A stretch of 64,000 bases of DNA from CAG-791 sp963657295 (GTDB lineage Bacteria > Bacillota > Clostridia > Lachnospirales > Lachnospiraceae), in assembly GCA_963657295.1 (NCBI GenBank), contig CAVKMX010000001.1, positions 3,850 through 67,849 on the forward strand, written 5' to 3'. A program made the translations under genes and the position numbers. The notes below the pieces were generated by a model. The model was not told where the DNA came from. It ran no database searches and saw only the letters and a list, made by a program, of their open reading frames with translations. Of the stretch, positions 49,680 through 57,672 are shown piece after piece (position 1 is the first letter of the stretch; every line of letters begins with the position of its first letter).

Positions 49680-51737
49680 TCACTCAGACTCTGAAACAAT
49701 ACCATCCGCAGGTCTGCCTGTCAAGCGAATTCCGCCGGCAGCATTCTGCTCTTCCATCTCCAGCCATGCCTGGAACATCAGGATGTACCAGAGCTGCACA
49801 CGCCAGATGCCGCTTTCCGTGAACTCCTCCCAGATCCTGCGGACCACGGCGGCATTCAGATATCCCTGCCGCCTGATTTTCGTATCGTCCAGGAGCTCCT
49901 CCGCCCAGCCGCGCAGCCCGGGATCCTCCCGAAGCCATTTGCGGATCGGTATGGAAAAGCCCTTTTTGGGGCGATCCATCATCTCCCGCGGAACATATCG
50001 ATAGAGCACATCCCGGAGCACCAGCTTGCCGGTATCCTTCTCCCGAAGATACTCCAGCGGCAGTGTCCAGGCGAATTCCACCACATCGCGGTCCAGGAAG
50101 GGCACCCTGGTTTCCAGCGACACCGCCATGGCCGTGCGGTCCACCTTCACCAGAATATCATCCGGATGATACAGCCGCAGATCCATCAGCATAATGTCAT
50201 GGCACACCTCTCCCGTGACATCCTCCCCCGTCTGCGTATATGCATAAGGGAGTGCCCCGTGGCAGAGTGCAATCTGATTCCACAGGGGATCCGTTTCGAA
50301 GGAGAGCCGATAAACCTCCTCCGGACTTCTTGCCTGCAGTATCTGACTTTTGATTCGGAGCAGATCACGGGAGGCCAGCGGACTGTGCTCCAGCATGCTC
50401 CCCGCCGTCCTGCGCAGCGCATACGGGATGTTCCGGATCTTGTCCCACTTGCGTGCCGTCGCAGGATAATCATAATAGCCGCAGAACAGCTCATCCCCGG
50501 CATCTCCTGAGAGCGAGACCGTCACATGCTCCCTTGTGAGCTTGCTGACCAGATAGGTCGGAATCTGGGAGGAGTCCGCAAAGGGCTCTGCGAACATCGC
50601 AGGCAGCAGCGGAATCACTGCCTTTGCATCCTCCTCCGTGATGGTCAGCTCCGTGTGCTCAGTGCCAAGATGCCGTGCAATCTGCGCAGCATACGCCGCC
50701 TCGTTGTAGGCGGGATCCTCCATTCCTATGGTAAAGGTCCGCACCCTTTGTCCGCCCCGGCTCTCCTGCTGCATCAGGGACACCACCGTGGCCGAATCAA
50801 TCCCTGCAGACAGAAAGGCCCCCAGCGGAACGTCCGACACCATCTGGTCCCGGATGGATGCCCGCAGGAGCCGTTCCAGCTCATCCGCTGCCTCCTGCCT
50901 CGTTCCAGTGAAGAGATTCTTCTGGCCGCGGACGGCTGTCTCCGTCATCGACCAGTAGGTTTCCTGCCGCTTCTGCTCTTGGTCAAAGGGGAAGGGCAGT
51001 GTCAGGATGGTTCCGGGCTCCAGCTTGTAGATGTCTTCATAGATGCTGTAGGGCGCCGGAATCACGCCGTGCTCAAAGTACAGATCCAGTACCTCCCGGC
51101 GGATCGGATTGGAAAACCCCCGGATGCTGCGCAGACTCCCGAGATCGGATGCAAAGGCGAAAACGACGGAGCTTCCGCCTTTTTCACAGCCATGACCAAT
51201 ACAGTCAATGCCCGCTTCCCGTACCTCCCGGCGGATCCAGCCGTAGTAAAGCGGCTTTTCGCCGACCCGATCCCGGGCCAGAGTCAGGACACGCCTCTCG
51301 ATGTCATAGGAAGCAAGGGCGAACATTCCCTTGCATTTCTGCAGCGCCTTCTCCACGCCGTAGAATTCCGCCGCCTCCTGGAGAATCTCCGTGTCGCAGG
51401 TGCTGCGCAGGGAGAGCCTCCCGCCGCGCCGGCCAAGATCCCTCTCCAGCTGTGCCCGCACGTCTGCGTGATTGTAAATTTCTCCGTTATAGACAAGGAC
51501 GGTTTTCCCGGAATGCGATACCATCGGCTGTGCGCCGTTCTTCGACAAATCCAGAATTGACAGCCGCTGATGTCCCAGCGTACACAGTCCGTCGGGAGAG
51601 ACCCAGGTCCCGCCGCCGTCCGGTCCCCGGTGCAGCATGCGGTCCCGCATGCGCTGCATGTTCCCGCGCTGATCCTCTGCCGCTCCCGCTGCTCCGGCCT
51701 GCTGTCCGATATTCAGAATTCCGGCAATCCCGCACAT
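49680..51737 (-). CDS. asnB: Asparagine synthetase, glutamine-hydrolysing
   Basis: AsnB makes asparagine from aspartate, glutamine and ATP. The protein starts M-C-G-I-A-G-I, in which Cys2 becomes the N-terminal nucleophile; L-G-H-Q-R-L-S-I-L-D and Y-N-G-E-I-Y-N-H follow. The synthetase domain carries F-L-S-A-G-I-D-S-A-T-V-V as pyrophosphate loop (usually S-G-G-x-D-S) and S-G-D-A-G-D-E-L-F-G-G-like S-L-S-G-D-A-G-D-E-L-F-C. At 685 residues it is longer than the common 610 to 640. It follows glucokinase after 50 bases and ends the transporter operon. Confidence 0.93.
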   Translation of the reverse strand: MCGIAGILNIGQQAGAAGAAEDQRGNMQRMRDRMLHRGPDGGGTWVSPDGLCTLGHQRLSILDLSKNGAQPMVSHSGKTVLVYNGEIYNHADVRAQLERDLGRRGGRLSLRSTCDTEILQEAAEFYGVEKALQKCKGMFALASYDIERRVLTLARDRVGEKPLYYGWIRREVREAGIDCIGHGCEKGGSSVVFAFASDLGSLRSIRGFSNPIRREVLDLYFEHGVIPAPYSIYEDIYKLEPGTILTLPFPFDQEQKRQETYWSMTETAVRGQKNLFTGTRQEAADELERLLRASIRDQMVSDVPLGAFLSAGIDSATVVSLMQQESRGGQRVRTFTIGMEDPAYNEAAYAAQIARHLGTEHTELTITEEDAKAVIPLLPAMFAEPFADSSQIPTYLVSKLTREHVTVSLSGDAGDELFCGYYDYPATARKWDKIRNIPYALRRTAGSMLEHSPLASRDLLRIKSQILQARSPEEVYRLSFETDPLWNQIALCHGALPYAYTQTGEDVTGEVCHDIMLMDLRLYHPDDILVKVDRTAMAVSLETRVPFLDRDVVEFAWTLPLEYLREKDTGKLVLRDVLYRYVPREMMDRPKKGFSIPIRKWLREDPGLRGWAEELLDDTKIRRQGYLNAAVVRRIWEEFTESGIWRVQLWYILMFQAWLEMEEQNAAGGIRLTGRPADGIVSESE

Positions 51738-51786
51738 GTGTTCTCTCTTTACTCCCGTCAGAAGCCGTATCCGTGCCGGTCTCTCC

Positions 51787-52737
51787 TCATTGGAGCACCA
51801 TTCGCACCGCACCGTACATGCCGGCATCGTTTCCCAGCTTCGCCAGCTTGAACACGGTTGTCCGGCACGCATGGAACGCCGCCGGCGCATAATATTTCTC
51901 CACTGCCTCCAGAATGATCTCTCCTGCTCTGGAAACACCACCACCGATCACGAAGACCTCCGGATCCACCACCGCCGCTATCTGCGCCAATGCCTCTCCC
52001 AGTTTCCTGCCGAAGGCATCCACCATGGACAGGGCAAAGGCATCGTTCTCCTTGGCCGCATCGAAGATGAGCTTGGCGCTCAGCCGGTCATCGTCCTTGA
52101 GAACGGTCGCCTTCTTCGTTTCTGCGAGCTTCTTCCTGGTCACACGGACAATGCCGCTGGCCGAGGCATATTGCTCCAGACAGCCGTGCTTGCCGCAGTT
52201 GCAGGCATCCGGCTCGTGCTCCTCCACCTTCATGTGGCCGATTTCCGCGCCGGCGCCGTGCGAGCCTGAAACAATCTTTCCGTCCAGAATCAGACCGCCG
52301 CCGACTCCCGTCCCGAGCGTCACCAGGACCACATTCTGATACCCCTGGCCGCCGCCCTTCCACTGCTCGCCGAGGGCTGCCACATTGGCATCGTTTCCGA
52401 CCTTAACCGTCATCCCGTTCAGGGCGTCCGAGAGAATCTCTCGCACATCCATCACGCCCCAGTGCAAATTGACGGCCTGGTTCACAACGCCGGTCTCCAG
52501 CACAGGGCCCGGCACACCGATGCCGAGGCCTGCCACCTCCGATGCCGAGATTCCCTTCTCCTCCATCCTGGCCTTTACGGATGCCGCAACATCCCCCAGT
52601 ATATAACGTCCGTTTTCCTCGGTTCTGGTGGGAATTTCCCAGCTCTCGAGAAGTGTCTCCCTCTGCGCATCAAAAAGTCCGTGCTTGATCGTCGTTCCGC
52701 CCACGTCAATGCCAAATGCATACCGTACCTGTTCCAT
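51787..52737 (-). CDS. ROK-family glucokinase
   Basis: The 316-residue protein has the ROK pattern: F-G-I-D-V-G-G-T-T-I-K phosphate loop, G-I-G-V-P-G-P-V, N-D-A-N-V-A-A-L-G-E-Q, G-T-G-V-G-G-G-L-I, and the zinc motif C-N-C-G-K-H-G-C-L-E. This fits a cytoplasmic glucokinase of the type common in Firmicutes; an N-acetylmannosamine or fructose kinase of the same family is less likely. It follows the ABC ATPase by 12 bases and precedes asnB. Confidence 0.88.
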   Translation of the reverse strand: MEQVRYAFGIDVGGTTIKHGLFDAQRETLLESWEIPTRTEENGRYILGDVAASVKARMEEKGISASEVAGLGIGVPGPVLETGVVNQAVNLHWGVMDVREILSDALNGMTVKVGNDANVAALGEQWKGGGQGYQNVVLVTLGTGVGGGLILDGKIVSGSHGAGAEIGHMKVEEHEPDACNCGKHGCLEQYASASGIVRVTRKKLAETKKATVLKDDDRLSAKLIFDAAKENDAFALSMVDAFGRKLGEALAQIAAVVDPEVFVIGGGVSRAGEIILEAVEKYYAPAAFHACRTTVFKLAKLGNDAGMYGAVRMVLQ

Positions 52738-52749
52738 AGCATCCTCCCC

Positions 52750-53508
52750 TTAGTATTTTGTCAGGAACTGCCTCGTGCGCTCCTCCTTCGGATTCCCGAA
52801 GACCTCCTCCGGAGTCCCCTGCTCGGCAATCTTTCCCTCATCCATGAAGATGACCTGATCGGACACATCCCGGGCAAAGCTCATCTCATGCGTCACGATG
52901 ATCATCGTGGTGTGCTGGTCTGCAAGCCCCCGGATTACCTTCAGCACCTCACCGGTGAGCTCCGGATCCAGGGCAGAGGTCGGCTCATCAAAGCAGAGAA
53001 TGTCCGGATGCAGGGCAAGTGCTCTGGCAATCGCCACCCGCTGCTGCTGACCGCCGGAGAGCTGGTGCGGATAATTGTCCTTCCGATTGGACAGGCCCAT
53101 CTGTTCCAGAAGCCGCTCCGCGTCCTCCCGGATCCTTGTCTCCTCCGCAGAGCCGCTTGCCTTCGCATGAAGAGACGGCGCCAGCATGACATTCTCCAGT
53201 GCCGTATATTGCGGAAACAGGTGGAAGGACTGGAACACCAGCCCGAAATGGAGTCGCTTTTCCCGCAGCCGGGCATCGCTCAGCCTTTCCTTTTGAGCTC
53301 CATCATACAACACATCGCCCCGCAGGGAAATGATGCCCTTATCCGGCAGCTCCAGAAAATTCAGACAACGCAGCAGCGTCGTCTTGCCGGATCCGGAGGA
53401 GCCGATGATGGACAGCGCGGTTCCCTCTTCCATGGAAAAGGAAATATCCTTCAAAACCTCGGTTTCCCCGAAGCTCTTCTGAATGTTCTTCACTTCCAAA
53501 ATTGCCAT
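52750..53508 (-). CDS. Amino-acid ABC transporter ATP-binding protein
   Basis: The 252-residue ATPase has Walker A G-S-S-G-S-G-K-T-T, the signature L-S-G-G-Q-Q-Q-R-V-A-I-A-R-A-L, Walker B I-L-C-F-D-E-P-T-S-A-L-D-P-E and the H-loop V-T-H-E-M-S-F-A. It is closest to the GlnQ/HisP group. It is the energy unit for the permease 20 bases upstream and the binding protein at 54322. Confidence 0.93.
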   Translation of the reverse strand: MAILEVKNIQKSFGETEVLKDISFSMEEGTALSIIGSSGSGKTTLLRCLNFLELPDKGIISLRGDVLYDGAQKERLSDARLREKRLHFGLVFQSFHLFPQYTALENVMLAPSLHAKASGSAEETRIREDAERLLEQMGLSNRKDNYPHQLSGGQQQRVAIARALALHPDILCFDEPTSALDPELTGEVLKVIRGLADQHTTMIIVTHEMSFARDVSDQVIFMDEGKIAEQGTPEEVFGNPKEERTRQFLTKY

Positions 53509-53528
53509 AGCCGTCTCTCCCTGCGCAA

Positions 53529-54185
53529 TCAGCGGAAATAATCCAGTTTCTTCTCAATATAGTCGAACAGCAGCGTCAAAAGTCCGGAGAACAGGAGATA
53601 GAAAACACCGGTGTAGAACAGCGGCCAGATGATGCCGGCGCTCTTGATGTAGGCCTGTCCGTTCCAGATGATCTCATAGACCGCAATGACGCGGGCCAGC
53701 GAGGTATCCTTCACCAGAGTAATGATTTCGTTGGAAATCGGCGGAACGATCCGCTTGATCACCTGCAGCAGGACCACCTTTCGGAAGATCTGTCCCTTGG
53801 TCATGCCAAGGACATACCCGGCCTCATACTGTCCCACCGGAATGGATTGAATCCCGCCGCGATAAATCTCCGAAAAATAGCAGGAATAATTCAGGACAAA
53901 GGCAAACAATGCCGCCGCGAAACGCCCGGTGCTCCCGGACCCCCACCAGTTGTTGCCCAGCAGAATGCCGGGACCGTAATAGAAAACCAGCAGCTGCAGG
54001 AGCAGCGGCGTTCCGCGGATGATCCAGATCAGGAATTTCAGCGGGTACTGCACCAGCTTCACCCTGCTCATGGAGCCAAGGCTCATGAGCAGTCCCAGCG
54101 GAAGGGAAAAGAGAAGCGTGAGGCCGAACAGCTTCAGTGTCCCCAGGAAACCCTCCAAAAGTGATAATGTTACTTCCAAAAACAT
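53529..54185 (-). CDS. Amino-acid ABC transporter permease
   Basis: The 218-residue protein has about five membrane segments and the HisM/GlnP-type coupling loop E-A-G-Y-V-L-G-M-T-K-G-Q. The segment I-I-R-G-T-P-L-L-L-Q-L is characteristic. The start at 54185 follows GGGAGGACAACG; an upstream in-frame ATG at 54218 lies in the intergenic hairpin and is rejected. Confidence 0.92.
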   Translation of the reverse strand: MFLEVTLSLLEGFLGTLKLFGLTLLFSLPLGLLMSLGSMSRVKLVQYPLKFLIWIIRGTPLLLQLLVFYYGPGILLGNNWWGSGSTGRFAAALFAFVLNYSCYFSEIYRGGIQSIPVGQYEAGYVLGMTKGQIFRKVVLLQVIKRIVPPISNEIITLVKDTSLARVIAVYEIIWNGQAYIKSAGIIWPLFYTGVFYLLFSGLLTLLFDYIEKKLDYFR

Positions 54186-54212
54186 AGCGTTGTCCTCCCG
54201 CAGACGCCACAA

Positions 54213-54244
54213 GTGCAAGGCCGGACCTTCGTCCGGTCTTGCAC
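54213..54244 (-). other. Perfect stem-loop between binding protein and permease genes
   Basis: GTGCAAGG-CCGGAC-CTTC-GTCCGG-TCTTGCAC forms a 14-pair stem with a tetraloop and only one mismatch. There is no T-run, so it looks like an mRNA stability or processing element that favours excess binding protein. Confidence 0.7.
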
Positions 54245-54321
54245 CCCTTCGTCTGCATAACAGGTATCCGTCTGTATCACCCCGGATTCCCCTGCAAATC
54301 CGCTGTCTGCCTGCTGCCCGC

Positions 54322-55221
54322 TTACTGTGCCTGTTCTACCAGAGAATCCTGCACACCGTACTGCTCTGCCGTCTCCTGCATCGAGCCGTCCGCATAGAAC
54401 TTCACAAACTCATCATTGATGTATGCTGCAAGATCCGATCCCTTTCTGCAGCCAACGCCGTATTCCTCCGTCGTCAGCTCCACGGTATGCGTCAGATCCG
54501 GATAATCCGTTCCCTCGCCGATCATTGCACCGGCCATCAGAAGGTCAATGATGCTGGCATCCGATGTGCCGGCCTCTACCTCCATCAGCGTATCCGCCTG
54601 AGAGGTCAGGGACGTGTAGTCGAACCCGTACTCCTCCGCAGCCGCCTCCCCTGCAGACCCGGCCTCCACCGCAAAGGCAAGATCCTTCATGCTCTCTGTA
54701 TCCGGATAATTCTCCGCCTTGTCGGCCGGAAGTACCACCACCTGCGCATTGTTGCAGTAGGCATTGGTGCACTCCATGGAAGACGTCACCTCATCGGTCA
54801 GCGTCATGCCGTTCCATACCACATCGATGCTCTTATTGTTCAGCTCCAGAATCTTGTTGTCCCAGTCGATCTCAACAAACTGAACCTCTACGCCGAGATC
54901 CTCCGCGACCTTCTTCGCCATATCCGCGTCAAAGCCGATCCAATCGCCGTTCTCGTCCTTGTAATCCATGGGCTCGAAATCGGTGATGCCGACGATCAGG
55001 GTACCCTTTCCCTGAACATATGCCACATCGCTGTCGGCCGCATCCGCCGTCTCCTCGGACGCATCCGACGATTCCTCTGCCGCATCCCCGGTGTCTTCTG
55101 CACCTTCCTCTGTGCTCTCCTGTGCAGCCGCCTCCGTCGTTTCCCCGGATCCGCCGCAGCCCGCCAGCATGCTCATTGCCGTCATGGCAGTCAATACAAC
55201 AGCCAGTGCCTTCTTTTTCAT
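54322..55221 (-). CDS. Amino-acid ABC transporter solute-binding lipoprotein (family 3)
   Basis: The 299-residue protein has a signal peptide with an L-A-G-C-G-G lipobox near residue 20, a long acidic Ala/Glu/Ser/Asp linker, then the family 3 fold: G-T-L-I-V-G-I-T-D-F-E-P-M, W-I-G-F-D-A-D-M, and N-K-S-I-D-V-V-W-N-G-M-T-L-T. GGAGGAG precedes the ATG at 55221. It leads the operon with the permease, ATPase, glucokinase and asnB. Pairing with asnB suggests glutamine, glutamate or a related ligand, but this is inference. Confidence 0.92.
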   Translation of the reverse strand: MKKKALAVVLTAMTAMSMLAGCGGSGETTEAAAQESTEEGAEDTGDAAEESSDASEETADAADSDVAYVQGKGTLIVGITDFEPMDYKDENGDWIGFDADMAKKVAEDLGVEVQFVEIDWDNKILELNNKSIDVVWNGMTLTDEVTSSMECTNAYCNNAQVVVLPADKAENYPDTESMKDLAFAVEAGSAGEAAAEEYGFDYTSLTSQADTLMEVEAGTSDASIIDLLMAGAMIGEGTDYPDLTHTVELTTEEYGVGCRKGSDLAAYINDEFVKFYADGSMQETAEQYGVQDSLVEQAQ

Positions 55222-55294
55222 AATTCTCCTCCATCCCGCAGGCGCATTCCCGCACAACCCGCATTCTGCCGCGCCTTCGTTTTAACATGCTAGC

Positions 55295-55323
55295 ACTTTA
55301 CCACAGGAAAGCGTTCAGGGCAA
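55295..55323 (-). promoter_or_regulatory. Promoter of the amino-acid transporter operon
   Basis: TTGCCC (plus 55318-55323) and TAAAGT (55295-55300) at 17-base spacing, about 75 bases before the start. Confidence 0.6.
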
Positions 55324-55459
55324 GCTTTTCTTAATGTATCTGTTTCGCACCTGTACCGGCTGTAACATTTCCATGTTCCCCTCGTATGTATGGGTGTAAG
55401 ACAAAGAGACAGCTGCCTGGGGAGGCAGCGGAATAGAATGAACAGAAAGGAGATACACG

Positions 55460-55642
55460 ATGAAAAACTTCAAGATCACACTTGCAAATATCCTCAGGGA
55501 AGCGAACAAGTTTCTGGTAGATTACGGCAACATGTACTCCAACCGCATGTACATCGGCAAGCCCACGGACGCTCTGACCGCAAAGGCTTCCGGAACCGAT
55601 CGCGACGGCGGCTTCCTCACCGGCAGCCCCGCACTGTCCTGA
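55460..55642 (+). CDS. Uncharacterised 60-residue protein
   Basis: A short gene with an excellent ribosome binding site (AAAGGAGATACACG before the ATG) on the strand opposite to its neighbours. The protein reads K-N-F-K-I-T-L-A-N-I-L-R near the start and has R-E-A-N-K-F-L-V-D-Y-G-N-M-Y and a Gly/Ser-rich C-terminus. It is soluble with no signal peptide. I do not recognise it. It lies in a 500-base space between the transporter promoter and a stem-loop, so it could be a regulated small protein. Confidence 0.65.
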   Translation: MKNFKITLANILREANKFLVDYGNMYSNRMYIGKPTDALTAKASGTDRDGGFLTGSPALS

Positions 55643-55696
55643 TGGACGGTGTCTCCTGTCCGCAGACTGACAGGCTGGTCCCCTCATAATGATAAG

Positions 55697-55733
55697 GCCG
55701 CCCCGCGGAGCAATAACTGCTCTGCGGGGCGGC
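55697..55733. terminator. Bidirectional stem-loop between two convergent genes
   Basis: GCCGCCCCGC(G)GAGCA-ATAAC-TGCTC(T)GCGGGGCGGC is a very stable hairpin. No long T-run is present on either side, though CTTATCATTATG follows on the minus strand. It lies between the small gene and the convergent epimerase gene. Confidence 0.7.
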
Positions 55734-55760
55734 TGCTCTGTGTATATTCCGAAGACACCT

Positions 55761-56630
55761 TCATCCCACCAGAATTCTGTATTCCTTCCGGAAGGTTTCT
55801 CCGGGAGCCGCTGCATTCACATTCGGCTTCTGTGACAGCTCTCCGGCAAAGCCGATGTCGTCACATCGCCCCATCCATGGCTCCAGACACACAAAGGGAG
55901 CATCCTTCACCGACCAGATTCCGAAGTTCGGAAAGCCCTCGCAGCGGATGCCGACGTACGGCGTTCCGTCCTTCCTGCACAGCCACGCCTCTTCGATCTG
56001 TCCCCCGTCAAAAATCAGGGCATCCCGTTCAAACATCTGCTCTGTCACAATGCAGCATTCCTTCTCCAGCCGAAGATCGTACTGCCTCACAGGGTCCACT
56101 GCCTCTTCCCCGGGATCGATCAGACAGTAATGCAAAGACTCCTTCCCAGGAAACCGCAGCAGATAATCCTCTTTTCGCTCGCCCGCTCCGCCAAAGCGAA
56201 ATGCCGGGTGCGCGCCGATGGTGAAATAGATGGTCTCCTCAGACGGATTTCTCACCTCCCAGCTCACACGGATCCCCTCCCTCACGAGCTCATACCCGAT
56301 GCGGAGTTCAAAGTCGAAGGGATAGCGCTGTCTGGTCTCCTCAGACGATGCAAGAAGGAACCCGGCCTTTGTCTGCTCTGCGCATACGCGCTGAAATTCG
56401 CTGTCTCTTGCAAAGCCATGCTGCGAGGTCGGATATTCTTTCCCGTTGATCCGCATGATGTTCCGATAGGTTTTGCCGACATTCGGAAACAGCACCGGCG
56501 CATGCCGCTTCCAGAATCTGCCGTTACCTTCCCACAGCAGCTCCTCCCCCGTTCTCTTATTGTAAATTCTCGTCAGCTCCGCTCCATGCTCCGCAATTTC
56601 CACATACAATGCCTCATTTTCCAGTTTCAT
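55761..56630 (-). CDS. Aldose 1-epimerase family protein
   Basis: The 289-residue protein has the beta-sandwich pattern of galactose mutarotase-like proteins: the N-terminal E-N-E-A-L-Y-V-E-I-A-E-H-G-A-E-L, the R-H-A-P-V-L-F-P-N-V segment, H-G-F-A-R-D and I-G-A-H-P-A-F-R. The catalytic His and Glu (V-C-L-E-P-W near residue 250) are in place. It belongs to the branch often annotated LacX-like and may act on a sugar or sugar phosphate. The start at 56630 follows ACAGGAG; the frame stays open back to 56783 without a site. Confidence 0.85.
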   Translation of the reverse strand: MKLENEALYVEIAEHGAELTRIYNKRTGEELLWEGNGRFWKRHAPVLFPNVGKTYRNIMRINGKEYPTSQHGFARDSEFQRVCAEQTKAGFLLASSEETRQRYPFDFELRIGYELVREGIRVSWEVRNPSEETIYFTIGAHPAFRFGGAGERKEDYLLRFPGKESLHYCLIDPGEEAVDPVRQYDLRLEKECCIVTEQMFERDALIFDGGQIEEAWLCRKDGTPYVGIRCEGFPNFGIWSVKDAPFVCLEPWMGRCDDIGFAGELSQKPNVNAAAPGETFRKEYRILVG

Positions 56631-56768
56631 CTCCTGTTCCCCCGATTCTGCTCTGTGAGATTTCACGCTGTTCGCTGCTGCATCTTTCTTTTCCGACGAT
56701 TCCGCCTGGTCCGCCGGATGTGCACTTCCATTATCGCACGCACTTTCAAATAAATCTGTATCTGTTTT

Positions 56769-56846
56769 AGCACCCAATTTCAATCGTGAATGTGCCTGAA
56801 AGCAGTCAATTCACGTTGAAATGTGGCAGGTGCTGAACCGATACAT
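56769..56846. repeat. Modular palindromic repeat, copy 3 (short form)
   Basis: AGCACC...GGTGCTG ends enclose only the TTTCAATCGTGAA...TTCACGTTGAAA hairpin, nearly identical over about 70 bases to the right half of 47738-47880. The GGCCAGAGG hairpin is missing. It abuts the tRNA-Pro terminator. Confidence 0.75.
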
Positions 56847-56892
56847 AAAAAGTCCTGAAAAGATCAGCATTCACTGATCCTTTCAGGACTTT
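56846..56892 (-). terminator. Intrinsic terminator of tRNA-Pro
   Basis: AAAAGTCCTGAAAGGATCAG...CTGATCTTTTCAGGACTTTTT on the minus strand directly follows the tRNA. Confidence 0.9.
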
Positions 56893-56898
56893 TCCTAA

Positions 56899-56971
56899 TC
56901 GGAGTGACAAGGTTCGAACTTGCGGCCTCCACGTCCCTAACGTGGCGCGCTACCAGCTGCGCTACACCCCG
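56899..56971 (-). tRNA. tRNA-Pro (AGG anticodon)
   Basis: A 73-base tRNA with a CGGGGTG/CACTCCG acceptor stem and GCGCAGCTGGTAGCGCGC D arm. The anticodon stem CCACG/CGTGG encloses TTAGGGA, giving AGG, which would read CCU and, if A34 is modified to inosine, other proline codons. CCA is not encoded. Confidence 0.93.
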
Positions 56972-57066
56972 ATTCTCACGCATCCGCCGTTCTCAACAGA
57001 CGCATGAGCTATTATATCGGCTTTCCAATCAAAAAGCAACAGTAAAATTCCAAAACCTGTTCTGCT

Positions 57067-57573
57067 TTATTGGTTCCTGCCGTGGCACTTCTTATACTTC
57101 TTGCCGGAGCCGCAGGGGCAGGGATCGTTGGGATAGATCTTCTTCTCCTTTACAACCGTGCCCGACTGCTTCTGCTGCAGGTAGAGCTCCTTCTGCTCCT
57201 CCTGTGTGTAGATCTCATTCCATTCCGGCAGCTTGTAGAGCCAGTCCGCCTCAGCCGCCACCATGTTCTTGTACAGCTTCTCTTTGTCGAAAGCCAGGCT
57301 GACCTCGGTATCCTCCTCCATGGTTTCAATCGGATTCGCCTCCTTGAGGGAATCATTGATCCCATCCAGGAAACCGACCATGTACTCCAGAGAGATGCCG
57401 TATTTCTCCGCCAGCTCCCGGACGGTGCCCTTCACCTCTTCGTCCGGATTCTTCAGCAGCTCCGCATAGATGTCCTTTTCCTTTGCAAAATAGCTGGTCC
57501 ACAGCCTCTGCAGATCGCCCTTGTTCGCCTTCTCGTTGTACGCCTTCGCGCGCCATTCCTGTAACAGTGCCAT
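57067..57573 (-). CDS. SEC-C metal-binding domain protein
   Basis: The 168-residue protein ends with the SEC-C zinc motif P-C-P-C-G-S-G-K-K-Y-K-K-C-H-G, known from the SecA C-terminus. The preceding part is helical and acidic (R-L-W-T-S-Y-F-A-K-E-K-D-I-Y), consistent with clostridial SEC-C proteins of unknown role. AAGGAAAGGACAAT precedes the ATG at 57573; a longer frame to 57666 is open. It lies between dapL and tRNA-Pro. Confidence 0.85.
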   Translation of the reverse strand: MALLQEWRAKAYNEKANKGDLQRLWTSYFAKEKDIYAELLKNPDEEVKGTVRELAEKYGISLEYMVGFLDGINDSLKEANPIETMEEDTEVSLAFDKEKLYKNMVAAEADWLYKLPEWNEIYTQEEQKELYLQQKQSGTVVKEKKIYPNDPCPCGSGKKYKKCHGRNQ

Positions 57574-57672
57574 ATTGTCCTTTCCTTCTGAACCAAAACC
57601 AGGCCGCAGCCCGTCTGCAGCCGCACGGGAAGAATTCCGCACAGGCGGATTCTCCGATGTTGCCATATCTTT

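Noticed and set aside
55460..55642. Toxin of a toxin-antitoxin pair
   Set aside because: No partner gene, no membrane segment and no known toxin motif were seen.
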